Below are positions 7,996 through 16,724 of a stretch of DNA of 59,377 nt, one piece after another. The stretch comes from Solirubrobacteraceae bacterium (GTDB lineage: Bacteria > Actinomycetota > Thermoleophilia > Solirubrobacterales > Solirubrobacteraceae). The notes below the pieces were generated by a model. That model was not told the origin of the DNA. It worked only from the letters and a program-made list of their open reading frames with translations, and searched no databases. Position 1 is the first letter of the stretch. Every line of letters starts with the position of its first letter. Location of the stretch: NCBI GenBank assembly GCA_016462625.1, contig JAEMSV010000011.1:1-59377 (forward strand). The letters are read 5' to 3'. Both the position numbers and the translations under genes were made by a program.

Positions 7996-8457
7996 GTGGA
8001 CATCGAAATCTGGATCTTCCTGGGCACCGCAGCAATGGCTTGGATGGGCTACCTCTGGCGCAGGATGGCTCGCTGCCTGGTCCGAACTGACTACTACCCG
8101 GCCAGTGTCGACGGCCCGAAGGCAATCACGGTGGTCGTCTCATGGGGTGGCAAGCCTCTACGCGACGTCCATGTGTTCGTGCACTCCGCCGACCGCGACC
8201 TGGCAATGCAGCCAGTCATAGGAATTCTCCCTCCGGGCGACTCGATCAACGTCGGTTTGAAGCCCGCCACCCTTGGTGTCGTTCGCAGCTACGCGGTCTA
8301 CCGAACCGCACTCCCCTGGCTGTGGATGGAGCGAGACGATCGTGACCGCAGGCGACTGCGTCATCTCGGCGCTCACCCCGATCTAGAGGATGCAGCCCCA
8401 AGCGAAGGCCGGACATACCTGAGCGCGCAAGCAGAGCTTGCTCAACGCGGACTCTAG
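7996..8457 (+). CDS. Small single-pass membrane protein, unknown
   Basis: A 153-residue protein from GTG 7996. Residues 3-22 (IEIWIFLGTAAMAWMGYLWR) form one N-terminal transmembrane helix followed by positive residues, predicting a cytoplasmic C-terminal domain. That domain (about 35-110) has beta-sandwich-like alternation (KAITVVVSWGGKPLRDVHVF). It is divergent from the 7216-7932 gene with 63 bp between them, where both promoters must lie. No family or catalytic motif is recognised. Confidence 0.5.
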   Translation: MDIEIWIFLGTAAMAWMGYLWRRMARCLVRTDYYPASVDGPKAITVVVSWGGKPLRDVHVFVHSADRDLAMQPVIGILPPGDSINVGLKPATLGVVRSYAVYRTALPWLWMERDDRDRRRLRHLGAHPDLEDAAPSEGRTYLSAQAELAQRGL

Positions 8458-8784
8458 GCAGCCTCAGCCGGCTTCGGGAGCGTCAGGACGGGGGACGGGC
8501 TTGGGCGGGTCGGCCCAGGCACGGAGATGCGACAGCATCGCGTCGTTCGACCGTCAGAGGCGGGATCGGAACGGCGGAAAACCGGATCGTAGAGGTTGGT
8601 GCGCGTCCAGCCCTGGCGCTCCCGATCTCGCCGTACGAATGCTCGGCCGGCCGCCGCTCAGGTTCACTGCGTGCAAAGAGACGAGCGCGGGCCGCGCCCA
8701 TCAGCTCCAGACGGGCACTTGGCGCGAGATCTGGCCTCGCCTCTGGCTCGCGCACGATGCCGGCGCCCCGACGATGATCCGTCC
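8458..8784. other. Gene-free stretch before the second IS
   Basis: Several overlapping frames exist in this GC-rich stretch, but none has a convincing start, ribosome-binding site or protein-like composition (all are Arg/Pro/Ala-rich shadows). It ends at the 4-bp sequence GTCC that is duplicated on the far side of the second IS. It may be decayed sequence downstream of the transfer operon. Confidence 0.5.
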
Positions 8785-8913
8785 TGACCGGCCCCCTGGG
8801 TTTGGTCCAGGTTCTCTGTCGTCTTCTTGTTGCGGGAAGGGTCCCGGACCGGTGTTCGCAGAGCCCTCGCGGACGGCCTTGAACTGGTCCAGCGCTGATG
8901 CGGGTAGTCCCTC

Positions 8914-9765
8914 TCACCTGCTGCCCTCGCGGACACTCTCATAGAACTGCTGCGGCGTCTTCATCGCCAGCCCTCGGTGCGGGCGCCGGGTGTTGTATTC
9001 GTCGACCCATTCGGCGAGGACGACGCGGGCTTCGAGGACCGATCGGAAGAGTTCGCCGTTGAGTTTCTCGTCGCGCATCGAGCCGTTGAATCGCTCGACA
9101 TACGCGTTCTGCTGTGGGCTGCCCTTCTCGATGAACACCTGCCCGACGCCCTGGACGTCAAGCCAACCGCGGAGGCTGGCAGCGATGAACTCGCGGCCGT
9201 TGTCTGACCGGATCAACCGGGGCCGGCCGTGGCGCTTGAACAGCTCGGCGAGCACGTCGGCGACCTGCCCTGAACCGATGCTGCGGTCGACCCGGCAGCC
9301 CAGGCAGCGTCGCGTGAACTCGTCGACGACGTTGAGGATCCGCAACGGCAGCCCGTCGTCGGTTCGGGCCGCGACGAAGTCGTAGGACCAGATCTCGTTC
9401 GGCTTTGTGGCTTGCAGGTTCCATGTCGATCCCGCGCGGCCGCCAACGGCTTTCTGACCGGACTTTCCCTTGGTGGGCGGGACTTTGTGGCCTTCGAGCC
9501 GCCAGAGCCGTTCGACGCGCTTCTTGTTGACCGCGAACCCTTCGGATCTGAGGAGCGCCCAGATCCTGCGGTAGCCGTAGCGCGGATGGACCGCGGCGAG
9601 CTCGTTCATCCGCGCGACCAACTCGAGCTCAAGCGTCGGAGGCGCCGACGCATACCTTTGCGTCGAACGGTGCTGACCAACCAGCTGACACGCCCGCCGC
9701 TCCGACACCGGATGGCGCCCGAGCAAGTACTTGATCGCATCTCGGCGGCGCGACGGGCTCACCAT
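8914..9765 (-). CDS. IS3-family transposase OrfB (DDE domain)
   Basis: A 283-residue catalytic subunit. The HTH_21 region (HPRYGYRRIWALLRSEGFAV) precedes the DDE core: Asp in IWSYDFVAAR, Asp in LIRSDNGREF, Glu in NAYVERFNGSMRDEK. The tail TRRPHRGLAMKTPQQFYES is typical. The sequence differs clearly from the other IS in this window and belongs to a different IS3 subgroup. All catalytic residues are present. Its start overlaps the end of OrfA by 7 bp, the usual site of frameshift control. Confidence 0.92.
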   Translation of the reverse strand: MVSPSRRRDAIKYLLGRHPVSERRACQLVGQHRSTQRYASAPPTLELELVARMNELAAVHPRYGYRRIWALLRSEGFAVNKKRVERLWRLEGHKVPPTKGKSGQKAVGGRAGSTWNLQATKPNEIWSYDFVAARTDDGLPLRILNVVDEFTRRCLGCRVDRSIGSGQVADVLAELFKRHGRPRLIRSDNGREFIAASLRGWLDVQGVGQVFIEKGSPQQNAYVERFNGSMRDEKLNGELFRSVLEARVVLAEWVDEYNTRRPHRGLAMKTPQQFYESVREGSR

Positions 9766-10052
9766 TTTCCCTTCTGCAAATCCTTGAGCATCGAGATGTC
9801 CAACGCCTGGTCAGCCACGATCCGTTTCAACCTGGCGTTCTCTTGCTCAAGGGTCTTCAACCGATGCGCCTCGTCCTCCTTCAAAGCGCCGTACTTGGCC
9901 CGCCACCGATAGAACGTCTGATCAGACACCCCGATCCGCTTGCACGCCTGCGGGATCGTCAACCCCTGGCCCTGGAGCTTCTCGTGCTCCCGCAGCTTGG
10001 CCACGATCTGCTCCGGCGAATACCGCTTCGCTGCCGCCACTTCAGCCCCCAA
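9759..10052 (-). CDS. IS3-family transposase OrfA (IS407-type)
   Basis: A 97-residue protein starting near KRYSPEQIVAKLREHEKL, with a helix-turn-helix at IPQACKRIGVSDQTFYRWRA and a heptad-repeat region (HRLKTLEQENARLKRIVADQ) for oligomerisation. The YRWRxKYG...LExENxRLKR pattern is that of IS407-group OrfA. It lies 71 bp inside the right end of the element, leaving room for the promoter in the inverted repeat. Confidence 0.9.
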   Translation of the reverse strand: MGAEVAAAKRYSPEQIVAKLREHEKLQGQGLTIPQACKRIGVSDQTFYRWRAKYGALKEDEAHRLKTLEQENARLKRIVADQALDISMLKDLQKGKW

Positions 10053-10195
10053 TCCTCTCGTTCGGACTTACACACGAGCGAGCACTAACACCCGGAATGG
10101 ACCGAACAACGGGGGGCCGGACAGTCCCGTCCAGCCCCGAACCCAGCCCGACAGCAGGTCCCCGAGGTTCCTCTCCTCGGCCGGTGTAGGGGCCG

Positions 10196-11224
10196 TCAGC
10201 TGGAGCCCACGAGACGTGCCGGGAGACTCACACGCCGCACTTCGGGCACCCGACCGGAATGGTTCGGCGGGACCGCCGGTAGCCGCCATGCGTCGCAGCC
10301 ACGTTCGTGCATCTCGCGTTCGACCACGAACAGCGTGTGGCGACGTCCGACGTATTCGTGCTCGTCCGGGCCGATGCTCGGGTGCCAACGATGGCCGGTG
10401 AGGTCGTGGTCCGCGACGGCCATGAAGTCTCGGCGCTGGTCCTCGTCTTGGCAAACGAAAAGGACGAAGGGAGGTTGCTCGCGGTCGCCGTACCTGGTCT
10501 CGGGCCACCACCAGTTCAGGAATGCGTCGTAGCGGCGGAACTTGCCAAAGTTCTTGTCGACTCTCCGGGTGCGGTCGTACTCGACGAGGAAGGTCCGCTG
10601 CTGATCGTCGTGGTCTTCGAGCTCGAGCACCGCGTCGGGACGCACGAGCTTGGCCTGCTGGTCTCGGAGCCCCTTCGCCGACCAGTCGCCTTCGAGCCGC
10701 GGCTGGCCGCGTTTGGTGGCGGTCGGAGGATCGATATCGGTCTCGCCTTCCCACGCGAGAAACGCCTCGTCGGCCACTCGTCGGTACGCAAGTACCCATG
10801 CGTTCAGCTGAAGATCGTGAAGCACGCGGCCGTACTCGTAGATCGTCCGGCGTCGGTAGCGAACACCGTGATCGATGATGCCCTCGTACTGGAGCATGCG
10901 ATGACCTTCGGCGCCCAGCTGGTAGGTCCAGGGGAACGATCCGCGTCGCGTGATCGGGCGGAACCGCTCGAGGAATCCGGCGTCGAAGAGCTTGCTCAGG
11001 CGGCGCTGCCCTGCTCGGGGTGATCGGCCGGGCCACCAGAGCTCGAACAGCTGATGCGCGCTGAGGAAGCGGTATCGCCACACGTCTCGCACGATGGCGA
11101 CGTCACGTGACTGGACTGCGCAGGGGACGATCTGGTCGACACGGTCGTGCTGCATCGCCGCTCCGTCGTAGCGATGCGCTTCGAGGTAGCTCTGCGGTCC
11201 GGTTGTTGCGACGCTAGAACTCAT
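10196..11224 (-). CDS. Replication-relaxation family protein
   Basis: A 342-residue protein of the replication-relaxation family, typical of Gram-positive plasmids and ICEs. The N-terminal winged helix reads VRDVWRYRFLSAHQLFELWW ... RRLSKLFDAGFLERFRP (about 47-95). The C-terminal part has a restriction-fold-like core with VLELEDHDDQQRTFLVEYDR. Family members assist plasmid replication or relaxation-complex control and often sit beside the coupling-protein gene, as here. Its ATG overlaps the TraD-like stop by 4 bp (ATGA), making it the last gene of the transfer operon. The second IS sits about 70 bp beyond its stop. Confidence 0.75.
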   Translation of the reverse strand: MSSSVATTGPQSYLEAHRYDGAAMQHDRVDQIVPCAVQSRDVAIVRDVWRYRFLSAHQLFELWWPGRSPRAGQRRLSKLFDAGFLERFRPITRRGSFPWTYQLGAEGHRMLQYEGIIDHGVRYRRRTIYEYGRVLHDLQLNAWVLAYRRVADEAFLAWEGETDIDPPTATKRGQPRLEGDWSAKGLRDQQAKLVRPDAVLELEDHDDQQRTFLVEYDRTRRVDKNFGKFRRYDAFLNWWWPETRYGDREQPPFVLFVCQDEDQRRDFMAVADHDLTGHRWHPSIGPDEHEYVGRRHTLFVVEREMHERGCDAWRLPAVPPNHSGRVPEVRRVSLPARLVGSS

Positions 11225-13833
11225 TCGTCGTCTCTCATCGGGAAGCTCAGCTGGCTGCTGCTGCCGGAGCGGCGCGAGGCTGGTTTCGGCTTTGGTGTGG
11301 CGCGGCTGGCAGCCTTGGTGGGCCTGTCGTCGCGCGTCGGACGGTCCAGGAGCGGGTCCGAAAGTCCGGTCGGATAGCGGCCGCCCCGTTCGCGCTGGGC
11401 ATCGGCGTGGTGCGCCGCGAGCTGCTCGCTGCGCATGCCTTCCATCGGGAGCGTGGCCGCGACGAAGCCCGGGCGCGGGACGCCGTCGGCGACCCAGACG
11501 TTGAGCGCACGGTGCACCGGGAGGCGGACGATGTCGTCGGGCGAGAAGCGAAGTCGCTCCTGCTCCTCCTGGTCGACGGAGATGCGGTCGGAGTAGACCT
11601 CCATCGCCAACCCCGCGAGAGAGCGGGCGTCCTCCATCTCGCGCATCCGGAAGATCGACAGCGACTGCAGGAGCGATCGGACTCCCGAGCGGATGACCTC
11701 GTCGCGGATCTGCGTCGAGTACTGCCAGGCGAAGACCGCCTCGAGTCCGGCCGATCTGCCCTCGGCGAGCATCTTTGCGACCGAAGGCGTCAGCACGTTG
11801 TGCGCCTCGTCGATCAGCAGCGACACGCGCCGACGTGCCGTTTCGGTGAGCTCCTGGCGCGCCTGCAGCGCGCGGTGGATGAGCTGCAGCAGCAGCTGGG
11901 AGACGAGCACGGTGTTGTCTTCGCCGACCGTCGCCTTCGCCCCCGCGACGATGAGGATCTCGCCCCGTTCAATGATGCCCTCCAGATCGAGGGTGATCGG
12001 GTGGCGGAGAACGGCGTCGATCTCGCGGGTGGAGATGAGTCGCTCGATCTTGTTGCGCGGCGGATTCAGCGCCTGCGCAGCGAAGCCTCGATCTGACAGC
12101 AGCGCCGGGAACTGGACGTCCCAGTAGGACCGCGCGAAGTCGGCGTCCGCGATTCCGCCGAGCCGTTCTACGACCGCCTCTCGGTAGTCGCCGGGCTTGG
12201 TGTCGAGCATCCGGTAGACGTGCCAAAGCGTCGGGGCGGACTCGACGAGGCACACCGCGTAGATCGCTTGACGCAGGAACGAGTCGGACGCGGCCTGGAT
12301 CGCGCCGGCCGGGTTGGCCTCGATCAGTGCTTGAAGGAAGACAGCGGCCCGCGCGCCCGCGCTCGCGGGGATGGCCAAGGGGTTGATCCCGATCTCCGGA
12401 TGTCCGAGGTCGAGGTAGTGGACCGTTTTGCTCGCCGGCGCGAGGCCGATACACAGCTCGGCGAGCGGTCCCTTTGGGTCGATCAGGATGACGGCGCGAT
12501 CCTCGTCGGCGGCGTCGTTGACGAAGTGCCGAGCCATCACGGAGGTCTTGCCTCCGCCTTGTCCTCCGATGAGGGCGTGGCCGTACTTGCGGTCGCGCGC
12601 CGCGATCGTCACCGCACCGTGCTCGTCCTGCATGAGGACCCGTTCAGAGCTACGGTCGATCCCGGCTGGTGCGCTCGCGCGTCGCACCGAGGACCGCAGC
12701 AGTCCGCCGTGCTTGACCCGTCCCCGCGGCAGTTGCCAGACGGTCGCAAGCTCGGATGTCGACAGAACGCCCGTCCGCAGGGACGGCAGCGGGTTCGGGA
12801 GCGCAGCGGCGATGCGTCGCGCGTACGTGCCGCGGCGCATGCGCACCTGTCGGCGGGTGAGCTCGTTCTCGGATCGCAGCTGAGAGAACAGGCCGGCCAC
12901 GCGCTTCACCGACGCAGAGTCTTCGCCGGCGACACGCAGGTCGAACAGGTAGAGGGTGCGGTGCTGCAGCTCGAGCGCGCCCTTGAGTTCCTTGGCTTCG
13001 ACGATTGAGTCGATGCCGAGCTCGCCCGGGTCTCGACGGTCGGCCTGTTGCAGGCCGCGCTCTCGGCGCTTGAGCAGCGCTCGGGCGCGACGATGAACAG
13101 ACCCCGACGCGGGGACGAGTACGAGCTGCACGGACAGCTCTCCCGCGCTCTTCCCCATGAGCGCCACGAGGGTCTCCGAGAAGGCGTGCTCATAGTTGCG
13201 TGTCGTCTGGATCGACAGGACAAACGAGCCCGCCTTCTTGAGTCGCACCACTGTGCCGGCCCAGTCCGGAGCGCCATCCGCCGGTTGGAGTTCGACATCT
13301 GGATAGAGGTCTTCGAGCGGACCGCTGATCGCGGGTTCCAGGTAGCTGGGAGCTGCAAGGACGAACCGGACCGAGGCGTCAGGGAGCTTGTGGACTTCGA
13401 GCGCGAAATGCTCCGGACCGCGCCACAGTCGCTCGTACCAGCGGACGCCGATCGCGCCGGCAATGCCCTCGAAGGCCTCTTGCACGTGGTACGGATTGGT
13501 CAGGTCATCGCGGCCGAGCCGGAGCTCCCATCGGGCCATCGACTGAGCCCGTCGGCGCCGCTCCACGAGGCGCCGCGTCACAACGATCGTCGTGAAGATT
13601 GCGCCGATCCCAAGGCCGATCAGCAAGAACCGAAGGGCGAGCGCGGTCACGTGGTCGCTGACTGCCGACGACCTGGGCCCGCGATTCGGAGGTGGCCACT
13701 CCAGGCCGCGACCGAGCTGGAACTCGTCCCACGTGTGGTCCCAGTCGCGCGAGCCCGCCAGGAGCCAGGCAACGGTGACAATCGGCATCCACACCAGGGC
13801 GAGAACGACCAGTCGGCAAGGACGGGCAGTCAT
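11221..13833 (-). CDS. TraD/VirD4-like conjugative coupling ATPase
   Basis: An 870-residue protein. Two N-terminal hydrophobic segments (about 5-27 and 65-88: LALRFLLIGLGIGAIFTTIV) anchor it in the membrane. A HerA/FtsK-type motor follows: Walker A GGQGGGKTSVMARHF near 420, DPKGPLAELCIGL shortly after, and Walker B VSLLIDEAHNVLT near 673, then VFAWQYSTQ. Coupling proteins deliver relaxase-bound DNA to the type IV secretion channel. ATG 13833 overlaps the stop of the upstream SpoIIM-like gene by 4 bp and gives the natural N-terminal helix; longer forms would overlap that gene entirely. The last 60 or so residues are a basic, disordered tail (KAASRATPKPKPASRRS). Confidence 0.82.
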   Translation of the reverse strand: MTARPCRLVVLALVWMPIVTVAWLLAGSRDWDHTWDEFQLGRGLEWPPPNRGPRSSAVSDHVTALALRFLLIGLGIGAIFTTIVVTRRLVERRRRAQSMARWELRLGRDDLTNPYHVQEAFEGIAGAIGVRWYERLWRGPEHFALEVHKLPDASVRFVLAAPSYLEPAISGPLEDLYPDVELQPADGAPDWAGTVVRLKKAGSFVLSIQTTRNYEHAFSETLVALMGKSAGELSVQLVLVPASGSVHRRARALLKRRERGLQQADRRDPGELGIDSIVEAKELKGALELQHRTLYLFDLRVAGEDSASVKRVAGLFSQLRSENELTRRQVRMRRGTYARRIAAALPNPLPSLRTGVLSTSELATVWQLPRGRVKHGGLLRSSVRRASAPAGIDRSSERVLMQDEHGAVTIAARDRKYGHALIGGQGGGKTSVMARHFVNDAADEDRAVILIDPKGPLAELCIGLAPASKTVHYLDLGHPEIGINPLAIPASAGARAAVFLQALIEANPAGAIQAASDSFLRQAIYAVCLVESAPTLWHVYRMLDTKPGDYREAVVERLGGIADADFARSYWDVQFPALLSDRGFAAQALNPPRNKIERLISTREIDAVLRHPITLDLEGIIERGEILIVAGAKATVGEDNTVLVSQLLLQLIHRALQARQELTETARRRVSLLIDEAHNVLTPSVAKMLAEGRSAGLEAVFAWQYSTQIRDEVIRSGVRSLLQSLSIFRMREMEDARSLAGLAMEVYSDRISVDQEEQERLRFSPDDIVRLPVHRALNVWVADGVPRPGFVAATLPMEGMRSEQLAAHHADAQRERGGRYPTGLSDPLLDRPTRDDRPTKAASRATPKPKPASRRSGSSSQLSFPMRDDE

Positions 13834-14372
13834 CGGTCCGCTCCCTGGGTCGGCACGTATACCTCGAGAACTGCCGCGGCGGCCAGGGTCAGCATCGTGA
13901 ACGTCGCAACGCCGACCAAGGCGGCGATGCCGACTCGCTGTCGGCATGCCTGCATGCATGCACCGCCTGCGACCGAGAACGCAAGGAGTTCCAGCGGGCC
14001 ATGGGGTGCCAGGGCAGTGAGTGCGCGGCGGCCGTAGGCACCGACCACGATCCCGACTGCGACCGAGTTGACCACGAGCAGCGTCCAGAGCGCCACGACG
14101 ATCGCGCGTCGCCCACGCGGTCCAACGTGCGCGACAGCGGCAGCCGCCAGGAGTGGCGCCGCCGCGATCGCTCCGTTGTGCGTTGCGATGCATATCGCCT
14201 CGGACCTCGTGCGTGGCAAGCCGGCGAACTCGAGGGCCAGCGTTCGCCGGGCCTCGGGTCCTAGACCGAGCGCCGTGACGACAAGCGCGGTGGTCACGAT
14301 CGAACCCAGCGCTGCGGCACAGACCAGGCCGGCGTCGACCGTCAGACCGCGTGTGCGTTCTCGCTGGTTCAT
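13830..14372 (-). CDS. SpoIIM-like membrane protein of the transfer operon
   Basis: A 180-residue protein with about five hydrophobic helices. LTALAPHGPLELLAFSVAGG matches the PHGxxEL signature of SpoIIM/DUF95 membrane proteins, and HNGAIAAAPLL resembles their earlier conserved helix. SpoIIM interacts with peptidoglycan-degrading SpoIID/SpoIIP during engulfment; here a partner role to the operon's cell-wall hydrolase is inference. ATG 14372 (MNQRERTRG) is chosen because it overlaps the upstream stop by 4 bp. A SpoIIM-like protein inside a conjugation operon is unusual. Confidence 0.6.
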   Translation of the reverse strand: MNQRERTRGLTVDAGLVCAAALGSIVTTALVVTALGLGPEARRTLALEFAGLPRTRSEAICIATHNGAIAAAPLLAAAAVAHVGPRGRRAIVVALWTLLVVNSVAVGIVVGAYGRRALTALAPHGPLELLAFSVAGGACMQACRQRVGIAALVGVATFTMLTLAAAAVLEVYVPTQGADR

Positions 14373-15157
14373 CGGGTGCCAGCCCTGAGCGTCGGGGCGA
14401 TCCCCGAAAGCGCCCGCAGCACGACCTCGCACGGCGGGTCTTGGGTCGCACCTCCGTTGTCGTGCGCCATGAGCACGAGACGTCCGCGGCGATCACGAGC
14501 GAGTCGTCGAAGCGCGCGCACCTTCGCGCCGGCCACAGCCGGGATGTGCCGGGCGACCAGCGCTTCGCCACCAACCGGTGGCCGTGGCACCGCGCCGCTG
14601 GCAAGCAGCGCGCCTGCGGCTGCGAAGCCGACGTCAGTGGCGGTCATGGTCCACACGACGCGATCGGCGCACGCAAGCGGTGTCGGATCGGCGAGCCAGT
14701 ACGTACCGCAGTCCACGACGACGAGCCCGTGGACCTCTCTCGCCTGGTCAAGGAGCGTCTCGATCGCACCGTCCGGCGACGTCTCCGTTGTGGCGGGTGC
14801 CGTGGCGATGAGTCGCAGCCCCGAGGAGAACTCCGTGAAGGCCTGTCGCGGTGGGCTGCCCACGGCGAGGGTCCGAGCGAGTTGGTTGAGCGAGTGCGTA
14901 CTCTGGCCGCCGCTGAGCTGCGCGAGTCCCCCGATGGGTCCGGCGGCGTCCGCAATGAGGACGGGCGCGCTGCTCTCCGCGGCGGCCTGTCGGGCTAGCC
15001 CGAGTGCCAGCGTCGACGTCCCAGATCCGCCGGCGAGACCGCAGACCGCCACGAGCGGCCCCCCTGGCCGATCGAAGGCCAGACCGCATCGCGCCGCGGC
15101 TGGCGGCGCGGCGCGGCGAGTCGGCGCCAGGCGGGCCGCTACTGCTGCGGCACCCAC
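14369..15157 (-). CDS. CpaE/TadZ-like ParA-superfamily protein, atypical P-loop
   Basis: A 262-residue SIMIBI NTPase. The P-loop reads VCGLAGGSGTSTLALGLA, lacking the Lys of the canonical GKT; such Lys-less loops occur in CpaE/TadZ proteins, which localise secretion machines to the pole. Further strands include APVLIADAAGP and GLVVVDCGTY (Walker B-like). The first 30 residues are Ala/Arg-rich and may be an extension; the start is uncertain and overlaps the end of the upstream lipoprotein gene by 19 bp. In this operon it probably helps place the type IV secretion apparatus; that role is inferred. Confidence 0.6.
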   Translation of the reverse strand: MGAAAVAARLAPTRRAAPPAAARCGLAFDRPGGPLVAVCGLAGGSGTSTLALGLARQAAAESSAPVLIADAAGPIGGLAQLSGGQSTHSLNQLARTLAVGSPPRQAFTEFSSGLRLIATAPATTETSPDGAIETLLDQAREVHGLVVVDCGTYWLADPTPLACADRVVWTMTATDVGFAAAGALLASGAVPRPPVGGEALVARHIPAVAGAKVRALRRLARDRRGRLVLMAHDNGGATQDPPCEVVLRALSGIAPTLRAGTR

Positions 15158-15624
15158 TGCCTGATCCTCCAGTGCCCGTCGATGCGCGCGGCTGACAGGC
15201 GGTACACGCCGAAGCGCACCCCCCCGAGGTCTGGTCGCCCGTCCGTATAGCTGCGTTCCCGCGTCAGAACGAGTGCGTGTCCACCGCTCTCGAAGCGGAC
15301 GATGAGGACGCGGCCGCGAGATCCAGGCCTGTCCCTGGCAAGGGTCGCGTCGATCCGCGCGCTCGAGGCGTTCGCTCGGAGCTGCCGCGCGAGTTCAGGC
15401 GTGGCGAGACGAGCCAACGCCCGCTGCTGTGCGCCCGCCATTTGCCAGGTCCAGTTGATCCATCGCGACGCAAAGGCACGCACCACGGCCTCTTGCTGTG
15501 GCGCTTCGTCTTGATGAGCCGACGTGGTGCGGGTCGGCGGTGCCGCCTCGCGTCGGTAGGGGTCCTGACAGCCGGTGAGTGCCAGGGCAGCCGTGGTCGC
15601 CACGGTCAGGCGTCGCGTGTTCAT
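15139..15624 (-). CDS. Lipoprotein, possible VirB8/TcpC-like NTF2-fold component
   Basis: A 161-residue protein with a lipoprotein signal: MNTRRLTVATTAALALTGC, lipobox LTGC with Cys19. The mature part (RAFASRWINWTWQMAGAQQR ... GHWRIRQWVPQQ) has a length and ending like NTF2-like cores of VirB8/TcpC/Conj components, where a C-terminal W-R-W type strand is common. It would sit on the outer face of the membrane. ATG at 15624 gives the exact signal peptide and overlaps the preceding stop by 4 bp. The VirB8-like role is inference from fold impression and operon position. Confidence 0.55.
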   Translation of the reverse strand: MNTRRLTVATTAALALTGCQDPYRREAAPPTRTTSAHQDEAPQQEAVVRAFASRWINWTWQMAGAQQRALARLATPELARQLRANASSARIDATLARDRPGSRGRVLIVRFESGGHALVLTRERSYTDGRPDLGGVRFGVYRLSAARIDGHWRIRQWVPQQ

Positions 15625-16724
15625 CGTGACGCTCCTGCAGCGCACATTGGGCGCGACGGGGCGCCGAGGAATGGCGCCGGGCAGACGACTCGCCCGCGCT
15701 CTCTGACCTCGAAGTGCAGGTGGTCGCCGAAGCAGCGGCCGGTGCAGCCTGAGAGTCCGATCAGCTCACCGCGCCCGACGGCCTGGCCGGCACGAACCAG
15801 GATGCGTGACTGATGTGCGTAGCACGTGGTGATCGCGCGGGAGTGATCGAGGCAGGTGAAGTTCCCGTACCCGCCGGAGCTCGATGTGGCCTGGACGAGC
15901 GAGACGCGCCCGGCCGCTGCCGCGAGGATCTTGGTGCCGGCGGGAACGCCGATGTCGATTCCGGGGTGGCAGGCCTCCCACGAGCGGCTCTCGCAGAAGG
16001 GCGATGTCACGGGTCCGCGGACGGGCCAGGACATCACCGCGCCCGCGCCGAGCGATGGGATCGCTGACTCGGAGCCCTGCAGGGCCGCCTGCTGCTCCCA
16101 GGATTTCGCGCGAGCGAGGACGTCGGCGGCGTAGTTACCGGCGATGCCGTCGGCGCAGGCTCCGTAGTAGCCGCAGAGCGCGCGGTAAGCGAGGGTGTCG
16201 AGGCGCGGGATCGGCTGGTCTCCGACCTTGCCGCGCAAGTGCACCGTCGCGGCCATCACGTTGTCGAAGGAGTCGAGGATCTCGGGATGGGTCGCGGTGC
16301 GGAATGCGTAGTCCGAGGGCCGGTTGCCTCGCCGGTAGGCGTTCTTCGCCGGTGTCCAGGAATCGCCACCTGCGCCGCCCACGCACATCTGCATCAGCCC
16401 GACGCAGCCCGAGCCGTTGACTGTCCGCCACGCCGATCCGCTGCCGAATCCCGATTCTTGGTCTGCGATCGCGGCTAACAAGTAGGCGTTGACGCTGTAC
16501 ACGCGCGACGCTTCGTTGAACACCGGAACCAACGCGATCGGGATTCCCGTGCCGCCGCTTGTGATCTGTCCCGCTCCGTCTCCTGACGAGGTGAGAACCG
16601 CCAGGGGCGCGGCGACGAGCACCAGGACGGCCAGGAGGCCCGCGGCTGCTGCTGCGGCGATCCGCGTGGCGAGCTGGCGGTCCCCCACCACGACAACGAC
16701 GACTCGAGCGGCTGCGGCGGCCAT
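15621..16724 (-). CDS. Bifunctional lytic transglycosylase-M23 peptidase (VirB1-like)
   Basis: A 367-residue two-domain cell-wall hydrolase. A transmembrane anchor at about 22-46 is followed by an SLT lysozyme-like domain (about 65-205, catalytic Glu90 in IADQESGFGS, GLMQM at 109-113). Then comes an M23 endopeptidase (about 235-345) with H253PGID257 and H335LHFE, a full set of zinc ligands. Such fused enzymes open peptidoglycan for the conjugation channel in Gram-positives (compare CwlT and TcpG-like proteins). Genes on both sides overlap by 1-4 bp. All catalytic residues are seen. Confidence 0.85.
   Translation of the reverse strand: MAAAAARVVVVVVGDRQLATRIAAAAAAGLLAVLVLVAAPLAVLTSSGDGAGQITSGGTGIPIALVPVFNEASRVYSVNAYLLAAIADQESGFGSGSAWRTVNGSGCVGLMQMCVGGAGGDSWTPAKNAYRRGNRPSDYAFRTATHPEILDSFDNVMAATVHLRGKVGDQPIPRLDTLAYRALCGYYGACADGIAGNYAADVLARAKSWEQQAALQGSESAIPSLGAGAVMSWPVRGPVTSPFCESRSWEACHPGIDIGVPAGTKILAAAAGRVSLVQATSSSGGYGNFTCLDHSRAITTCYAHQSRILVRAGQAVGRGELIGLSGCTGRCFGDHLHFEVRERGRVVCPAPFLGAPSRPMCAAGASR

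Larger units (their letters stand above)
8785..10123 (-). mobile_element. IS3-family (IS407-group-like) element, 1,339 bp, GTCC target duplication
   Basis: The left end reads TGACCGGCCCCCTGGGTTTG from 8785; the right end, read inward from 10123, is TGTCCGGCCCCCCGTTGTTC. Both continue to GGTCCA, allowing one indel, and both begin with the TG usual for IS3. The 4 bp flanking each end are GTCC (8781-8784 and 10124-10127), a direct target duplication. Two overlapping minus-strand transposase genes lie inside. The intact duplication indicates a fairly recent, unrearranged insertion. Confidence 0.85.

Noticed and set aside
8438..8944. Long plus- and minus-strand frames between the 7,996 gene and the IS
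   Set aside because: Low-complexity translations that run across the IS end; no start signal or recognisable domain.
3680..10123. The two IS elements as one composite transposon
   Set aside because: They belong to different IS3 subgroups with different ends, so they cannot mobilise the intervening DNA as a pair.
10068..11081. A 337-aa minus-strand frame inside the replication-relaxation gene
   Set aside because: An Arg/Pro-rich shadow frame of a gene with clear domain sequence.
13834..14604. Extension of the coupling ATPase by 257 residues upstream
   Set aside because: It would overlap the SpoIIM-like gene entirely and lacks protein-like composition; ATG 13833 is coupled to the upstream stop.
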